Positions 1 through 8,832 of a DNA stretch of 64,000 nucleotides are shown here, piece by piece. The notes below the pieces were generated by a model. It was not told the DNA's origin. It did not search any database and worked only from the letters and a program-made list of their open reading frames with translations. How positions within the stretch are numbered: the stretch's first letter is position 1; the number at the start of each line of letters is the position of its first letter. The DNA is taken from assembly GCF_009733595.1 (NCBI RefSeq), contig NZ_WOFH01000014.1, positions 62,001 to 126,000 of the forward strand, written 5' to 3'. A program made the position numbers and the translations under genes. The DNA is from Actinomadura litoris. Lineage in GTDB: Bacteria; Actinomycetota; Actinomycetes; Streptosporangiales; Streptosporangiaceae.

Positions 1-707
1 GGGCGCTGCGCGACCACGGCTCGCTCGTCGAGGCGGCGCTGGCGGCGGGCGGCCGCGCGCTGGAGAACGCGCGGCTCCAGGCGACCGTGCACGCCAACCT
101 GGAGCAGGTCCGCTCCGCCTATGAGCGCCTGGTGCGGGCCGAGGCGGTTGAGCGCGAACGGCTGGCCCGCGACCTGCACGACGGCGCGCAGCAGCGGCTG
201 CTGGCGCTGGGGGCGATGCTCGGCACGCTGGAGGCGGTGAGCGCCGACGGAGCGGTGCGCGAGCACGCGCGGACGTGCCGGGGCGAGCTGATGGAGGCGC
301 TGGCCGAGCTGCGGGCGCTGGCCCGGGAGGTGCGTCCGGCGCTGCTGGTGCAGGGCGGCCTGGCCCCCGCGCTGGAGGTCGTCGCCGAGCGGATCGGCAC
401 CCGCGTGCGGCTGGAGGTCGCGCCGGGGCGCTACTCCAGTGAGATCGAGTCGACGCTGTACGCGGTGCTGTGCGAGGCGATGTCCTACGCTGTCGAACGC
501 GCGGGGGCGGCGAGGGTGACCGTGCGGGTGCGGCCCGAGGGGGCGCGGCTGGTCGCCGAGGTCAGCGACGACGGCGGGAGCCCGGGCGACCCCGCCGCCG
601 ACCTGGCGGGCCTGTCCGGGCGGATCCGGGCGCTGCGCGGGCAGGTGAGTGTGGACGGGGATCCCGCGAGGGGCACGACGGTGAGGATGGTCCTGCCATG
701 CGAGTAG
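1..707 (+). CDS. Sensor histidine kinase, C-terminal part (5' end outside window)
   Basis: The frame is open from the left edge (codons from base 3), so the N-terminal, probably membrane, part is missing. The visible part has a HisKA_3 dimerisation helix with the phospho-acceptor box DLHDGAQQRL (His codon 177-179), as in NarL-family sensor kinases, then an HATPase_c domain. The ATPase domain is degenerate: the N-box, normally E-x-x-x-N-A, reads EAMSYAVERA, with Tyr (codon 486-488) in place of the Mg-binding Asn, and the G1 box DGxG reads DGGS. It may therefore accept phosphate but bind ATP poorly. The last bases overlap the start of the response regulator gene. The kinase at 1540-3300 is a clear paralogue with the opposite defect. 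Confidence 0.85.
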   Translation, partial: ALRDHGSLVEAALAAGGRALENARLQATVHANLEQVRSAYERLVRAEAVERERLARDLHDGAQQRLLALGAMLGTLEAVSADGAVREHARTCRGELMEALAELRALAREVRPALLVQGGLAPALEVVAERIGTRVRLEVAPGRYSSEIESTLYAVLCEAMSYAVERAGAARVTVRVRPEGARLVAEVSDDGGSPGDPAADLAGLSGRIRALRGQVSVDGDPARGTTVRMVLPCE

Positions 708-1369
708 CCGTGGCCGAGGACAGCGGGATCTTCCGGCAGGCGCTGGTCACCCTGCTCACCACGGTCGGCATCGAGGTCGCGGTGTCGGCGGCGTCGGGGG
801 AGGAGCTGCTGGCGCGGGTGGCGGGCGACCCGCCCGACGTCGCGATCGTGGACCTGCACATGCCGCCCACCCACACCAACGAGGGCGTGGTCGCGGCGCG
901 GCGGCTGCTGGAGCGGCACGAGAACCTCGGCGTGCTGGTCCTGTCGGCCTACAACGAGACCCCGCAGGCGATGGAGCTGTTCCGCGACCAGCCGCGCGGC
1001 GTGGGGTACCTGCTGAAGGACCACGTCACCGACGTCGACAACCTTCGCTCGGCGCTGGAGCGGGTGATGCGCGGCGAGGTCGTCATCGACCCGGACGTGG
1101 TGAGCCGCCTGGTCGAGGCGAGGCACCGCGAGCATGAGCTGGCGCGGCTGTCGGAGCGGGAGCGCGGCGTGCTGGCGCTGATGGCCGAGGGGCACTCCAA
1201 CGCGGGCATCGGCAGGCGGCTGCACCTGTCCGCGCGCACCGTCGAGGACCACGTCCGGTCCATCTTCACCAAGCTCGGCATCACCTCCTCCGCCACCGGC
1301 GGCCCCCAGGACAGCAACAAGCGCGTCCTCGCGGTCCTGACCTGGCTGCGCGCCGCCGAACCCCGCTGA
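698..1369 (+). CDS. NarL/LuxR-type response regulator
   Basis: A 223-residue two-domain regulator. The N-terminal receiver starts MRVAVAEDSG and carries the phospho-acceptor Asp in VDLHMPP. The conserved Lys of the receiver is in YLLKDHV. The C-terminal GerE/LuxR helix-turn-helix reads LSERERGVLALMAEGHSN and continues through TVEDHVRSIFTKLGI. The ATG at 698 overlaps the stop of the upstream kinase by 10 nt, so the two are translationally coupled and almost certainly form one system. The GLLKD-type motif and full domain length suggest a working transcription factor. Targets cannot be told from the sequence; the second kinase gene immediately downstream is the obvious other partner. Confidence 0.92.
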   Translation: MRVAVAEDSGIFRQALVTLLTTVGIEVAVSAASGEELLARVAGDPPDVAIVDLHMPPTHTNEGVVAARRLLERHENLGVLVLSAYNETPQAMELFRDQPRGVGYLLKDHVTDVDNLRSALERVMRGEVVIDPDVVSRLVEARHREHELARLSERERGVLALMAEGHSNAGIGRRLHLSARTVEDHVRSIFTKLGITSSATGGPQDSNKRVLAVLTWLRAAEPR

Positions 1370-1539
1370 GCGTGCGTCGTGCGATCGCGCGCATCAATCG
1401 GGTAACGGGCCTTCGCGTGAACCGGCGGTCTCGGGAAGACTGACGGTGCGAGCCCGGTCGCTCATGGTGACCCGCTCGCGGCCCCCGCCCTCCCGTGTGC
1501 CGAGGTCCCTGCGCGGGCCTCGACACGGAAGGGGCCCCG

Positions 1540-3300
1540 GTGAGGTCCGAGCCCGGAGGGCGGCTGCCGCTGTGGTTCGGCGCGCGGGTGCGCCGCGCGG
1601 CCGGCGCGGGCGCCGCCGTCGCCGCGGGCGCGGTGGCCTGCGGCTGGCCGCACTGGCGCGATGCCCCGGGCGCCGCCGCCGTCACGGTGGCGTGCTGCGG
1701 CGGGTTCGCGGTCGCCGGCGGCGTGCTGGCCGCCGGGCGCTCCGGCCACCGGACCGGGCTGCTGTTCACCGTCGCCTCGGCCGCCTGGGCGGTCACCTGG
1801 ACCGCGAGCTGGGACGCCGGTGCCGCGCCGCTCGTCTCGGTCTTCGCGCAGTCGGTGTTCTTCCTCGCGATCGGCGCCGGCGTCCTGCTGTACCCCTCGG
1901 GGCGCCTCGGCGCCGCCGCCCGGCTCTGGACGGCCGCCGCCGCGCTGGTGCTGCTCGGCGGGCAGGTACTGCTGTGCGTCACGTCCCGCCCCGAGTGGAA
2001 CGGCTTCGCTCCCACCGTGATCTGGCCCGCGCTGTTCCCCGACCGCGCGGTCTTCGACGGCTCGCTGCGCGTGCTGACGGGCTCGCTGGTCGGCCTCGGC
2101 GGGTTCCTGGTGGCGATCCTGCTCGGACGGCTGCCGCGCACGAGCCGCCTGGAGCGCGGGTTCACCGTTCCGGTCATGGCCGCGATGGCGGTGGCCGCCG
2201 CGGGCGCCGTGGCGGGCCAGGGGTCGATCGCGGGCGGCGGCGTCCGGCTGGAGGACGTGCTGCGCGTCTACCTCGTCCAGGGCGTCTGCGCGACCGTGCT
2301 GCCGCTCGCCTTCCTCGCCACCACGCTGCGGAGCAGGCTCGCGGAGCTGACCGTCGCCGAGCGCATGCAGCGGCTCGCCGACCCGCTGACCGTCGTGAAG
2401 GTCCGCGACGCGTTGCGCGGCGTGCTGCGCGACGACACCCTCGACCTGTGGTTCTGGGCGCCCGGGGACGGGGCCTATGTGGACGGGGCAGGGCACCGGG
2501 TCCCGCCGTATCCCGGGGGCCCGGGCCGCTGGCGGCACGAGGTGCGCACGTCGGGCGGCGCGCCCCTCGCGACCGTCGAGCTGGCGGCCGCGCTCCGCGA
2601 CCACGCGCCGCTCGTGGAGGCCGCGCTGGTCGCCGGGGGACGCGCGCTGGAGACCGTGCGGCTCCAGGCCACCGCCCAGGCGCACCTGGAGCGGGCCCGC
2701 GCCGCGCGGGAGCGCCTCGTCCGCGTCCAGGCCGCCGAGCGGGAGCGGCTCGCCGCCGACCTCCAGCGCAGCGCCCGGCGGCGGCTCCGCGCGCTGGAGG
2801 CGATGCTGGCGGCGCTGGAGGCGGCCGCCGGCGAGCCCTCCGCCCGCGACCAGGCCGCCGCGTGCCGCCGGGAGCTGGCCGAGGCCGTCGCCGAGCTGGA
2901 CGACCTGGCGCGCGGCGTCCACCCGGCGATCCTCGCCGACGCGGGCCTCGGCCCCGCGCTGGAGCTGGTCGCGGCCCGCGCCCCGGTGCCCGTCCGGCTC
3001 GACCTGCCCGCCCGCCGCTTCCCGCCCGAGATCGAGTCGACGCTGTACTTCGCGCTGTGCGAGGCGGTCGCGAACGCCGTCAAGCACGCCCGCGCCGACC
3101 GCGTCGACCTGGAGGTCCGCGCCGGTCCCGAGCGGATCGTGGCCCGCGTCCGCGACGACGGCGTCGGCGCGGCGGCGCCGGTCCCGGGCGGCGGCCTCGC
3201 CGGGCTCACCGACCGCGTCGGCGCGCTGCGCGGCCGGGTGCGCATCCAGAGCCCGCCCGCCGCCGGGACGATCCTCACGATCACCCTGCCCATCCGGTGA
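1540..3300 (+). CDS. Membrane histidine-kinase-like protein lacking the phospho-acceptor His
   Basis: 586 residues. I chose the GTG at 1540 because GGAAGGGG lies just upstream; an earlier start at 1495 has no ribosome site. The N-terminal half (about residues 20-260) has five or six hydrophobic segments. The C-terminal half is HisKA_3 plus HATPase_c. The H-box, DLHDGAQQ in the neighbouring kinase, reads DLQRSARRR here, so the acceptor His is Gln409 (codon 2764-2766). The ATPase side is intact: N-box EAVANAVKHA with Asn512, G1 box DDGVGA, and GLAGLTDRV. It should bind ATP but cannot autophosphorylate on the usual residue. It is the mirror image of the kinase at 1-707, and the two share the stretch leading into the coiled linker. 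Confidence 0.85.
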   Translation: MRSEPGGRLPLWFGARVRRAAGAGAAVAAGAVACGWPHWRDAPGAAAVTVACCGGFAVAGGVLAAGRSGHRTGLLFTVASAAWAVTWTASWDAGAAPLVSVFAQSVFFLAIGAGVLLYPSGRLGAAARLWTAAAALVLLGGQVLLCVTSRPEWNGFAPTVIWPALFPDRAVFDGSLRVLTGSLVGLGGFLVAILLGRLPRTSRLERGFTVPVMAAMAVAAAGAVAGQGSIAGGGVRLEDVLRVYLVQGVCATVLPLAFLATTLRSRLAELTVAERMQRLADPLTVVKVRDALRGVLRDDTLDLWFWAPGDGAYVDGAGHRVPPYPGGPGRWRHEVRTSGGAPLATVELAAALRDHAPLVEAALVAGGRALETVRLQATAQAHLERARAARERLVRVQAAERERLAADLQRSARRRLRALEAMLAALEAAAGEPSARDQAAACRRELAEAVAELDDLARGVHPAILADAGLGPALELVAARAPVPVRLDLPARRFPPEIESTLYFALCEAVANAVKHARADRVDLEVRAGPERIVARVRDDGVGAAAPVPGGGLAGLTDRVGALRGRVRIQSPPAAGTILTITLPIR

Positions 3301-3399
3301 TCCCGGGCGTCCGGGTCCGGCCGCGCGGGCGCGCCGACCGCGCCGACGGGGGATGCTCGGCCCACGTACCCGTACGGACGGACGAGCTGCGAGGACGCG

Positions 3400-4290
3400 A
3401 TGCTGAACCCCGACACCGCCGAGGACGGCGAGGACGACGGCGCGGTCGAGGTGAGCGGTCCGGAGGGCCCGCCGCGCCGGATGCGGCCGGGCGAGCGGCT
3501 CACCTTCGGCCGGGGCCCGGACGTCGACCTGGCGTTCGGCGAGCGGAACCGCTGGATGTCGCGCCGCGTCGGGGAGATCACGGTCGAGGCCGGCGGCGTG
3601 CGCCTGGTCAACCTCAGCGCCAAGCACGCGCTGGTCGTGGAGGCCGGGACGGTGGGGGAGGACCCCGCGCGGACCCGTCCCGAGCCGGTGCGGCTGCGGC
3701 CGAGGCTGCCCGGCGACCCGGCCGAGGCGTGCGTGCTGACGGCCGGGAGCGCGCTCGTCGGGTCCGCGCTGATGATCCGGGAGAACCGGGCCGTGCACGT
3801 GCGGCTGCCGGGGCCCGGGCCGAGCGGGGAGCCCGTGCTGCCGGCCCCGAGCGGGAGCCGGTCGAGCACGGTCGCCGGGATCACGATGAACCCCGAGACC
3901 CGCCAGTTCATGGTCGCGCTGCTGCTGTGCGAGCCGTGGCTGCGGGACGCCGCGCGGGTGGCGCGGCTGCCGACCGTCCCCGAGATCGGCAGGCAGGCGC
4001 TGGAGCTGACCGGGGCGCACTACCTGCTGCGGGTGGTCGACCGGGAGCCCCGCCTCCAGGAGCTGCTCGCCGGGAAGGTCAACGACCATCTGAAGGCGCT
4101 GCTGAAGAAGCTGGTCGCGCGGACGCTGCTGCCCGCGGAGGGGACGGTCGGGCACACCGCCGTCGCCTCGGCCCTGATCCACTACGACGTCCTCGGGCAC
4201 CGCCACCTCGCGCTGTTCGAGGACGCGTACTGGCTGCGCGTACAGGCCAACAAATGGTCCACCTGCATGGACGACGCGTCCACTCCCTGA
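3400..4290 (+). CDS. FHA domain protein
   Basis: 296 residues. An N-terminal FHA phosphothreonine-binding domain spans about residues 25-85, with the GERLTFGRG strand and a conserved Asn in NLSAKHALVV; the usual SRRH motif reads SRRVGE. A Pro/Gly-rich linker follows, then a charged helical C-terminal region (about 155-290) that I cannot assign to a family. There is no membrane segment or signal peptide, so it is cytoplasmic. It probably reads Thr phosphorylation by a Ser/Thr kinase; the nearest candidate is the minus-strand PASTA kinase at 6998-8818. It is separated from the upstream kinase gene by about 100 nt, so it may have its own promoter. Confidence 0.75.
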   Translation: MLNPDTAEDGEDDGAVEVSGPEGPPRRMRPGERLTFGRGPDVDLAFGERNRWMSRRVGEITVEAGGVRLVNLSAKHALVVEAGTVGEDPARTRPEPVRLRPRLPGDPAEACVLTAGSALVGSALMIRENRAVHVRLPGPGPSGEPVLPAPSGSRSSTVAGITMNPETRQFMVALLLCEPWLRDAARVARLPTVPEIGRQALELTGAHYLLRVVDREPRLQELLAGKVNDHLKALLKKLVARTLLPAEGTVGHTAVASALIHYDVLGHRHLALFEDAYWLRVQANKWSTCMDDASTP

Positions 4291-4366
4291 TCCGGGAGCG
4301 GCGGGCGGGGCCCCTCCCGGCGGACCCTGGGACGCGTCGGAACGGGCGAACCAGCAGGAGGAGACG

Positions 4367-4606
4367 ATGTTCCGGAGAATCCGGATCCGCCGGGTCCACG
4401 GCGCCGCCGCCGTCATCGCGGTCGACCTGCTCACCCGCGTCGGGCTCATCGCCGCGGCCGTCGCGATGGCCGCCGGAGCGGGCGGCGCAGCCTTCCCCCT
4501 CGGCCACGCGTACTGGATCGTGGCCGCGCTGAGCGCGGTGCCCCGCGCGGGCGTCGTGGTGCACGTCGACCGCGAGGCCGGGCAGCGGGTGCAAGGGGAC
4601 AGGTGA
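4367..4606 (+). CDS. Small membrane protein, unknown
   Basis: 79 residues with an Arg-rich start and two hydrophobic stretches (about residues 12-40 and 45-62). A strong AGGAGG ribosome site six bases before the ATG supports expression. No family recognised. It ends about 106 nt from the converging double-FHA ABC transporter gene. Confidence 0.55.
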   Translation: MFRRIRIRRVHGAAAVIAVDLLTRVGLIAAAVAMAAGAGGAAFPLGHAYWIVAALSAVPRAGVVVHVDREAGQRVQGDR

Positions 4607-4658
4607 GAGGGGACAGGTGAGGAACGGTGGCCGGGCGCCCGTCCCGCTCGGGCTCCCG

Positions 4659-4711
4659 GCCACCGTCGTCTTCGGCGCCACCGTCGTCTTCGCCGCTACG
4701 CCGTCTTCGCC
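4659..4711. repeat. Short tandem repeats between converging genes
   Basis: Two 18-nt copies of a GCCACCGTCGTCTTCGSC unit (4659-4676 and 4677-4694) and a diverged 17-nt third copy (4695-4711) fill the gap between the small membrane protein gene and the end of the ABC transporter gene. No function apparent. Confidence 0.6.
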
Positions 4712-4712
4712 G

Positions 4713-7001
4713 CTACCGGCGCAGCCTCCGCAGGGTGAGGAACGCCGCGAGGCAGCCCTGGGCGGCGAGGACGAGCAGGCACAGCGCCCAGACGTGCGCG
4801 CTGTGCCCCCACAGCGCGTCGGGGCCGCCGTCGCCGCGTCCGAGGTCGACGGTGGAGGCGAGCGCCGCGAAGCCCCACCGCGCGGGCAGCAGGACGGCGG
4901 GCCCCGCCAGCAGCGGCTCGCCCGACAGCGGGACGAGCCCGCCGCACAGCGGGAGCTGCAGCGCCGTCACGGCGGCGACCACCGGCAGCGCCCACTCCGG
5001 CGCGGGCACGTGTACCGCGACCGCCATCCCGGCCAGGGCGCACACGACGCCGGTGAGCGCGAGCGCGACGGCGACCTCCGGCGTGGCCAGGCCGAGCAGC
5101 GCCGCACCGGACGGCCCCGGGCGCACGGCCCGCAGCAGCACGACGGCCAGGGCCGCCTGCGCCGCCGCCACGCCGCCGAACACCGCGGCCTTGGCGAGCA
5201 GGTACGCCTCGGGCAGCAGCCCGGCGGCCCGCTCGCGCGCGTACACGGCGCGCTCGGCGGCCAGGTCGCGCGCGGCGGGCAGCGCGGACGCCGCGGCCGT
5301 GCCGAGCACGAGCACCAGCAGGACGCGGCGGGCCCCGCCGCCCGGGACGGCGAGCCCGGAACCGTCGCCGACGCCGAGCGCGAGCAGCACCAGCAGCGGC
5401 GCGACCAGCGCGAGCAGCGCCGTGCCCGCCGGGTCGGCGGCCATCAGCCGGAGCCGCCGCCGCGCGAGGACCCGCGCGTCGCGCAGGGCGCGGCGCCGCA
5501 CGGCCGGGTCGCGCACCACGGCGCCCGCCGGGACGGCGGGCGGCGGCGGAGGCTGCGGGGCGGCCCCCTCCAGAAGCCCCGAGCGGGCCTCGGCGACCTT
5601 CGCCAGGTGGTCGAACACGTCGGCCCACGCGGTGGAGGCGAACCGGCGGCGCAGCCCGGACGGCGGCCCGTGGTAGGCCTCTCCGGCGCCGGGCGCCAGC
5701 ACCAGCACCGAGTCGCAGCGGTCCAGCTCGCAGGGCTCCCGGGTGGTCAGCACGACCTGCCGGCCCGCGTCGGCGAGCCGCCGCAGCAGCCGTACCATCT
5801 CGCGCGCGCGGCCGGGGTCCAGGCCCGCGAGGGGCTCGTCCACCAGCAGCAGCGACGGGTCGGTGATCAGCTCGCAGGCGATCGCGAGCCGGCGGCGGCG
5901 GTCCTCGTCCAGCGCCGACACCCGCAGGCCCGCGTGCTCGCCCAGTCCCGTCTCGGCGAGCACGCCCGCGACTGCCGCCGCGCGCCCGGCGCCGCCGATG
6001 TCGCGGGGGCGGCGCAGCTCGGCGGCGTAGGACAGCACCTGCCGGACGGTGAGCCGCGGATGGCTCTCGGCCTCGTGCGCCACGACCGCGATCCGCGCGC
6101 GGACCTCGGCGTTGGCGTGCACGTCCTGGCTCTCGTAGCGGACGCGGCCCGCCGCCGGGCGCCGCCGTCCCGCGAGCAGCGACAGCAGCGTCGTCTTGCC
6201 GCAGCCCGCGGGCCCGACGACCGCCAGCAGCGACGGGCCCGCCAGCCGCAACGTCAGGGCGGGCGCGGGCGGCTCGCCGCCGCCCGCGCGCCGCGCCGGG
6301 GGCAGCACGGCCAGGCCCGACGCCTCCAGCCCCGTGTCGGGGGTCGCGGGCAGGAAGTGCAGCCGGTCGGCGATCCGGACGAACCGGGTGCGCCCGCACG
6401 TCAGCACGTCCCCGTCCCGCAGCGGCGCACGGGTCGCGCGGTCGCCGTTGACGAACGTCAGGTTGGCGCTGCCGAGGTCCTGGACGACGTGTCCGCGCGG
6501 CCCGAGCACGATCCGCGCGTGGGCGCGGGAGACGAGCGGGTCGTCCAGCACGACGGTGTTGCTCCGGCCGCGACCGATCGACAGGCTCCGGCCGAGCGGC
6601 ACCGGCTCGCGGGCCACGCCCTCGGCGCCGGCCGCCTCGTCGAGGTCGCCGGTCGCGGCGGGGCCCGCCGGGTCGGCGACGAGCTCGACGACCGGGCCGT
6701 CGCCCGCGTCCCCGAGCCGGACGGCCAGCCCGGCGCCGACGGGCCGCACGGTGAGCCGCGCCCCCTCGTGCCAGGTGCCGTTCTCGCTGTCGAGGTCGCG
6801 GACCACCCACCCGCCGCCCGCGCCGTCGCCCCGCACGAGCTCCAGGTGCCGCCGCGACACCCGCGCGTCGGCGAGGACGACGTCGCATCCGGCGCCGCGC
6901 CCGACCAGCACCCGGTCGCCGGCGGCGAACTCGCGGGCCCGCCCGGCGGCGGTCACGGTGAGCCGCCCCCGCCGGTCCCGCCGGTCCCGGGGCGCGCTCA
7001 C
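4713..7001 (-). CDS. Double-FHA ABC transporter (ATPase fused to ABC-2 permease), Rv1747-like
   Basis: 762 residues from a GTG whose bases overlap the kinase stop (GTGA). Two FHA domains come first (about 20-75 and 135-190), each with an SRRH/SRAH-type motif and a conserved Asn (DLDSENGTW; DLGSANLTFVNGD). An ABCG-like ATPase follows (about 225-440) with Walker A GPAGCGKTT and Walker B LLLVDEP. The signature LSGGQ reads LDEDR and the H-loop His reads Arg (TTREP), so ATP hydrolysis may be weak. The C-terminal third is an ABC-2 permease with about six membrane spans. The gene order matches mycobacterial pknF-Rv1747, where the kinase phosphorylates the transporter, so phosphorylation-gated export is the likely role. 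Substrate unknown. Confidence 0.85.
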   Translation of the reverse strand: MSAPRDRRDRRGRLTVTAAGRAREFAAGDRVLVGRGAGCDVVLADARVSRRHLELVRGDGAGGGWVVRDLDSENGTWHEGARLTVRPVGAGLAVRLGDAGDGPVVELVADPAGPAATGDLDEAAGAEGVAREPVPLGRSLSIGRGRSNTVVLDDPLVSRAHARIVLGPRGHVVQDLGSANLTFVNGDRATRAPLRDGDVLTCGRTRFVRIADRLHFLPATPDTGLEASGLAVLPPARRAGGGEPPAPALTLRLAGPSLLAVVGPAGCGKTTLLSLLAGRRRPAAGRVRYESQDVHANAEVRARIAVVAHEAESHPRLTVRQVLSYAAELRRPRDIGGAGRAAAVAGVLAETGLGEHAGLRVSALDEDRRRRLAIACELITDPSLLLVDEPLAGLDPGRAREMVRLLRRLADAGRQVVLTTREPCELDRCDSVLVLAPGAGEAYHGPPSGLRRRFASTAWADVFDHLAKVAEARSGLLEGAAPQPPPPPAVPAGAVVRDPAVRRRALRDARVLARRRLRLMAADPAGTALLALVAPLLVLLALGVGDGSGLAVPGGGARRVLLVLVLGTAAASALPAARDLAAERAVYARERAAGLLPEAYLLAKAAVFGGVAAAQAALAVVLLRAVRPGPSGAALLGLATPEVAVALALTGVVCALAGMAVAVHVPAPEWALPVVAAVTALQLPLCGGLVPLSGEPLLAGPAVLLPARWGFAALASTVDLGRGDGGPDALWGHSAHVWALCLLVLAAQGCLAAFLTLRRLRR

Positions 7002-8818
7002 CCGCCCGGCAGGGTCGGGGTCGGCGACTCGGTGGAGGGCGGCACGTACCCCGCCGCCGCGACGAGCTGGGCGTCGCCGAGCACGAGCGTGCCGCCGTCG
7101 CACCGGGACGCGTCGCCGCCGCTGAACGTCCACCGCAGGGTGAGCCGCAGGACGCCGCGCACGTCGACCTCCAGGTCCTGGGACTTGCCGAGCGTGGTGG
7201 TGATCGACTTGAGCTTGCGGGCGTCGCCGTAGAACTCGACGGTCACCTGCGCCTTCGCGGCGGGCGAGTTGTCGTCCAGGCCCGCGAGCCCCTGCAACCG
7301 GGTGTAGTGCTGGCCGAGGTCGTACTCGACGCTGCCGGTCTCGTTGCCGCACGGCGAGCCCTCGACGCCGATCGCGTGGAGCTGCGGGTGGCCCGACAGC
7401 CGGAGGTTCGCCGCCTCGGTGCCGGTCCTGACCGTGTCGCCGGCGCTGGGCTCGATGTCGGCGAGGTACTGGATCGCCTGCTTGGAGGAGACGGTCAGCT
7501 GCAGCGTGGTGGGCAGGTCGGCGCCGGGTTTCGGGTCCTGGGCGAGGACGACGCCGTCGGGCGAGCCGGACGGCGCGGCCTCCCGGCGGATCTGCACGCC
7601 CACCGACGGCGGCAGCAGCGCGCGGGCCTGCGTCTCGGGCATCCCGACGAGGTCGGGGACCTGGTTCGGCCCGTAGGAGGCGCGCGCGCTGCTGGGCGGC
7701 GGCGACTCCGGTGCCGGGCCGTCCCCGCTCTTGGCGACGGTGGTGGGGCCCGGACCGGGGCCCGTGTCCGAGCCGGGGTCGCGGGTGGCCGCGTACGCGC
7801 CCGCCGCGACCGCGCAGACCACGGCCGCGGTGACGGCGGCGATGGCGAGCGTGCGCCCGCGCCGCCCGCGCCGCCCGCCCCGGCGGCCCGCGGGCTCGGT
7901 GCCGCCGGAGTCGCGGCCGGGGTTGCGCATCGACAGCGCGGTGTCGGCGTCGTGCAGGGCGGCGACCGGCGCGGGGGGCTCGGTCAGCGTCTCGGCGGCG
8001 GGCACGGCCTCCAGGTCGCGGGCCAGCGCCTCCAGCAGGATCGCGACGCGCCCCGCGGGGGCCGGGCGGGCCGCCGGGTCCTTGGCGAGCAGCGCGACGA
8101 TCAGCTCCCACAGCGCGCCGGGCATGCCGGGCGGCCGGCCGGGCGCGCTGTGCCCGTGGTGCTGGAGCATGACCAGCGTCGAGCGGTCGGCGAACGGCGT
8201 CACGCCGCAGCACATCTCGTAGAGCATGATGCCGAGCGCGTACAGGTCGGTGGCGGGCGTCGGAGGCTGGCCGTCCGCCAGCTCCGGCGCGATGTAGGGG
8301 GCGGTGCCGACGAGCATCGTCGACTTGCTGCCGGTCTGCTCGGCGATCCGCGCGATGCCGAAGTCGGTCAGCCGGACGGCGGGCGGCGTCCGCCGTCCGT
8401 CCAGCAGCACGTTCTCGGGCTTGACGTCGCGGTGCACGACGCCCGCGTCGTGGACGGCCGCCAGCGCCGAGGCGGTCTCGGCGGCGACCGCGCAGGCGTC
8501 GCCCGGCCGCATCGCGCCGTGCGCGGCGAGCGGGGCGCGCAGGTCCGAGCCCTCGACCAGGTCCATCCCGAGGGCGAGGGTCGCGCCCTCCACGACGAGG
8601 TCGTGCACCCGCACCAGGTGCGGGTGCACGACGCCGCTGAGGATCGAACCCTCCCGCAGGAAGCGGTTCACGGTCTCCGGATCGCGCGCGAGGGTGTCGT
8701 GCAGGAGCTTGAACGCGAGCCGCTCGCCCTCATGGGTCCGCCCGCGCCACACCTCGCCGGTGGCGCCGCGCCCGATCACCTCTTCGAGGATGTACTTGCT
8801 GCCCAGAGGGCCTTTCAC
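6998..8818 (-). CDS. Ser/Thr protein kinase with PASTA and NPCBM-like extracellular domains
   Basis: 606 residues. The kinase domain (about 9-270) has a Gly loop IGRGATGEV, catalytic Lys37 in LAFKLL, HRDVKPEN, DFG and the APE-type end IAPEL, so it looks active. A juxtamembrane region precedes one membrane span (TLAIAAVTAAVVCAVAAG). Outside the membrane there is a single PASTA repeat (VPDLVGMPETQARALL to the LTVSS end) and then a roughly 120-residue domain resembling NPCBM (VEYDLGQHYTRLQGLAGLDD, later VTVEFYGDARKL). The two outer domains suggest sensing of cell-wall glycans. It overlaps the double-FHA transporter by 4 nt, which points to the transporter as substrate. Confidence 0.9.
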   Translation of the reverse strand: MKGPLGSKYILEEVIGRGATGEVWRGRTHEGERLAFKLLHDTLARDPETVNRFLREGSILSGVVHPHLVRVHDLVVEGATLALGMDLVEGSDLRAPLAAHGAMRPGDACAVAAETASALAAVHDAGVVHRDVKPENVLLDGRRTPPAVRLTDFGIARIAEQTGSKSTMLVGTAPYIAPELADGQPPTPATDLYALGIMLYEMCCGVTPFADRSTLVMLQHHGHSAPGRPPGMPGALWELIVALLAKDPAARPAPAGRVAILLEALARDLEAVPAAETLTEPPAPVAALHDADTALSMRNPGRDSGGTEPAGRRGGRRGRRGRTLAIAAVTAAVVCAVAAGAYAATRDPGSDTGPGPGPTTVAKSGDGPAPESPPPSSARASYGPNQVPDLVGMPETQARALLPPSVGVQIRREAAPSGSPDGVVLAQDPKPGADLPTTLQLTVSSKQAIQYLADIEPSAGDTVRTGTEAANLRLSGHPQLHAIGVEGSPCGNETGSVEYDLGQHYTRLQGLAGLDDNSPAAKAQVTVEFYGDARKLKSITTTLGKSQDLEVDVRGVLRLTLRWTFSGGDASRCDGGTLVLGDAQLVAAAGYVPPSTESPTPTLPGG

Positions 8819-8832
8819 CGCGGGACTCCTAG

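Noticed and set aside
1446..4532. Long open frames over the kinase and FHA genes in other frames and on the opposite strand
   Set aside because: Arg/Pro/Ala-rich translations without motifs; the real frames have conserved domains and ribosome sites.
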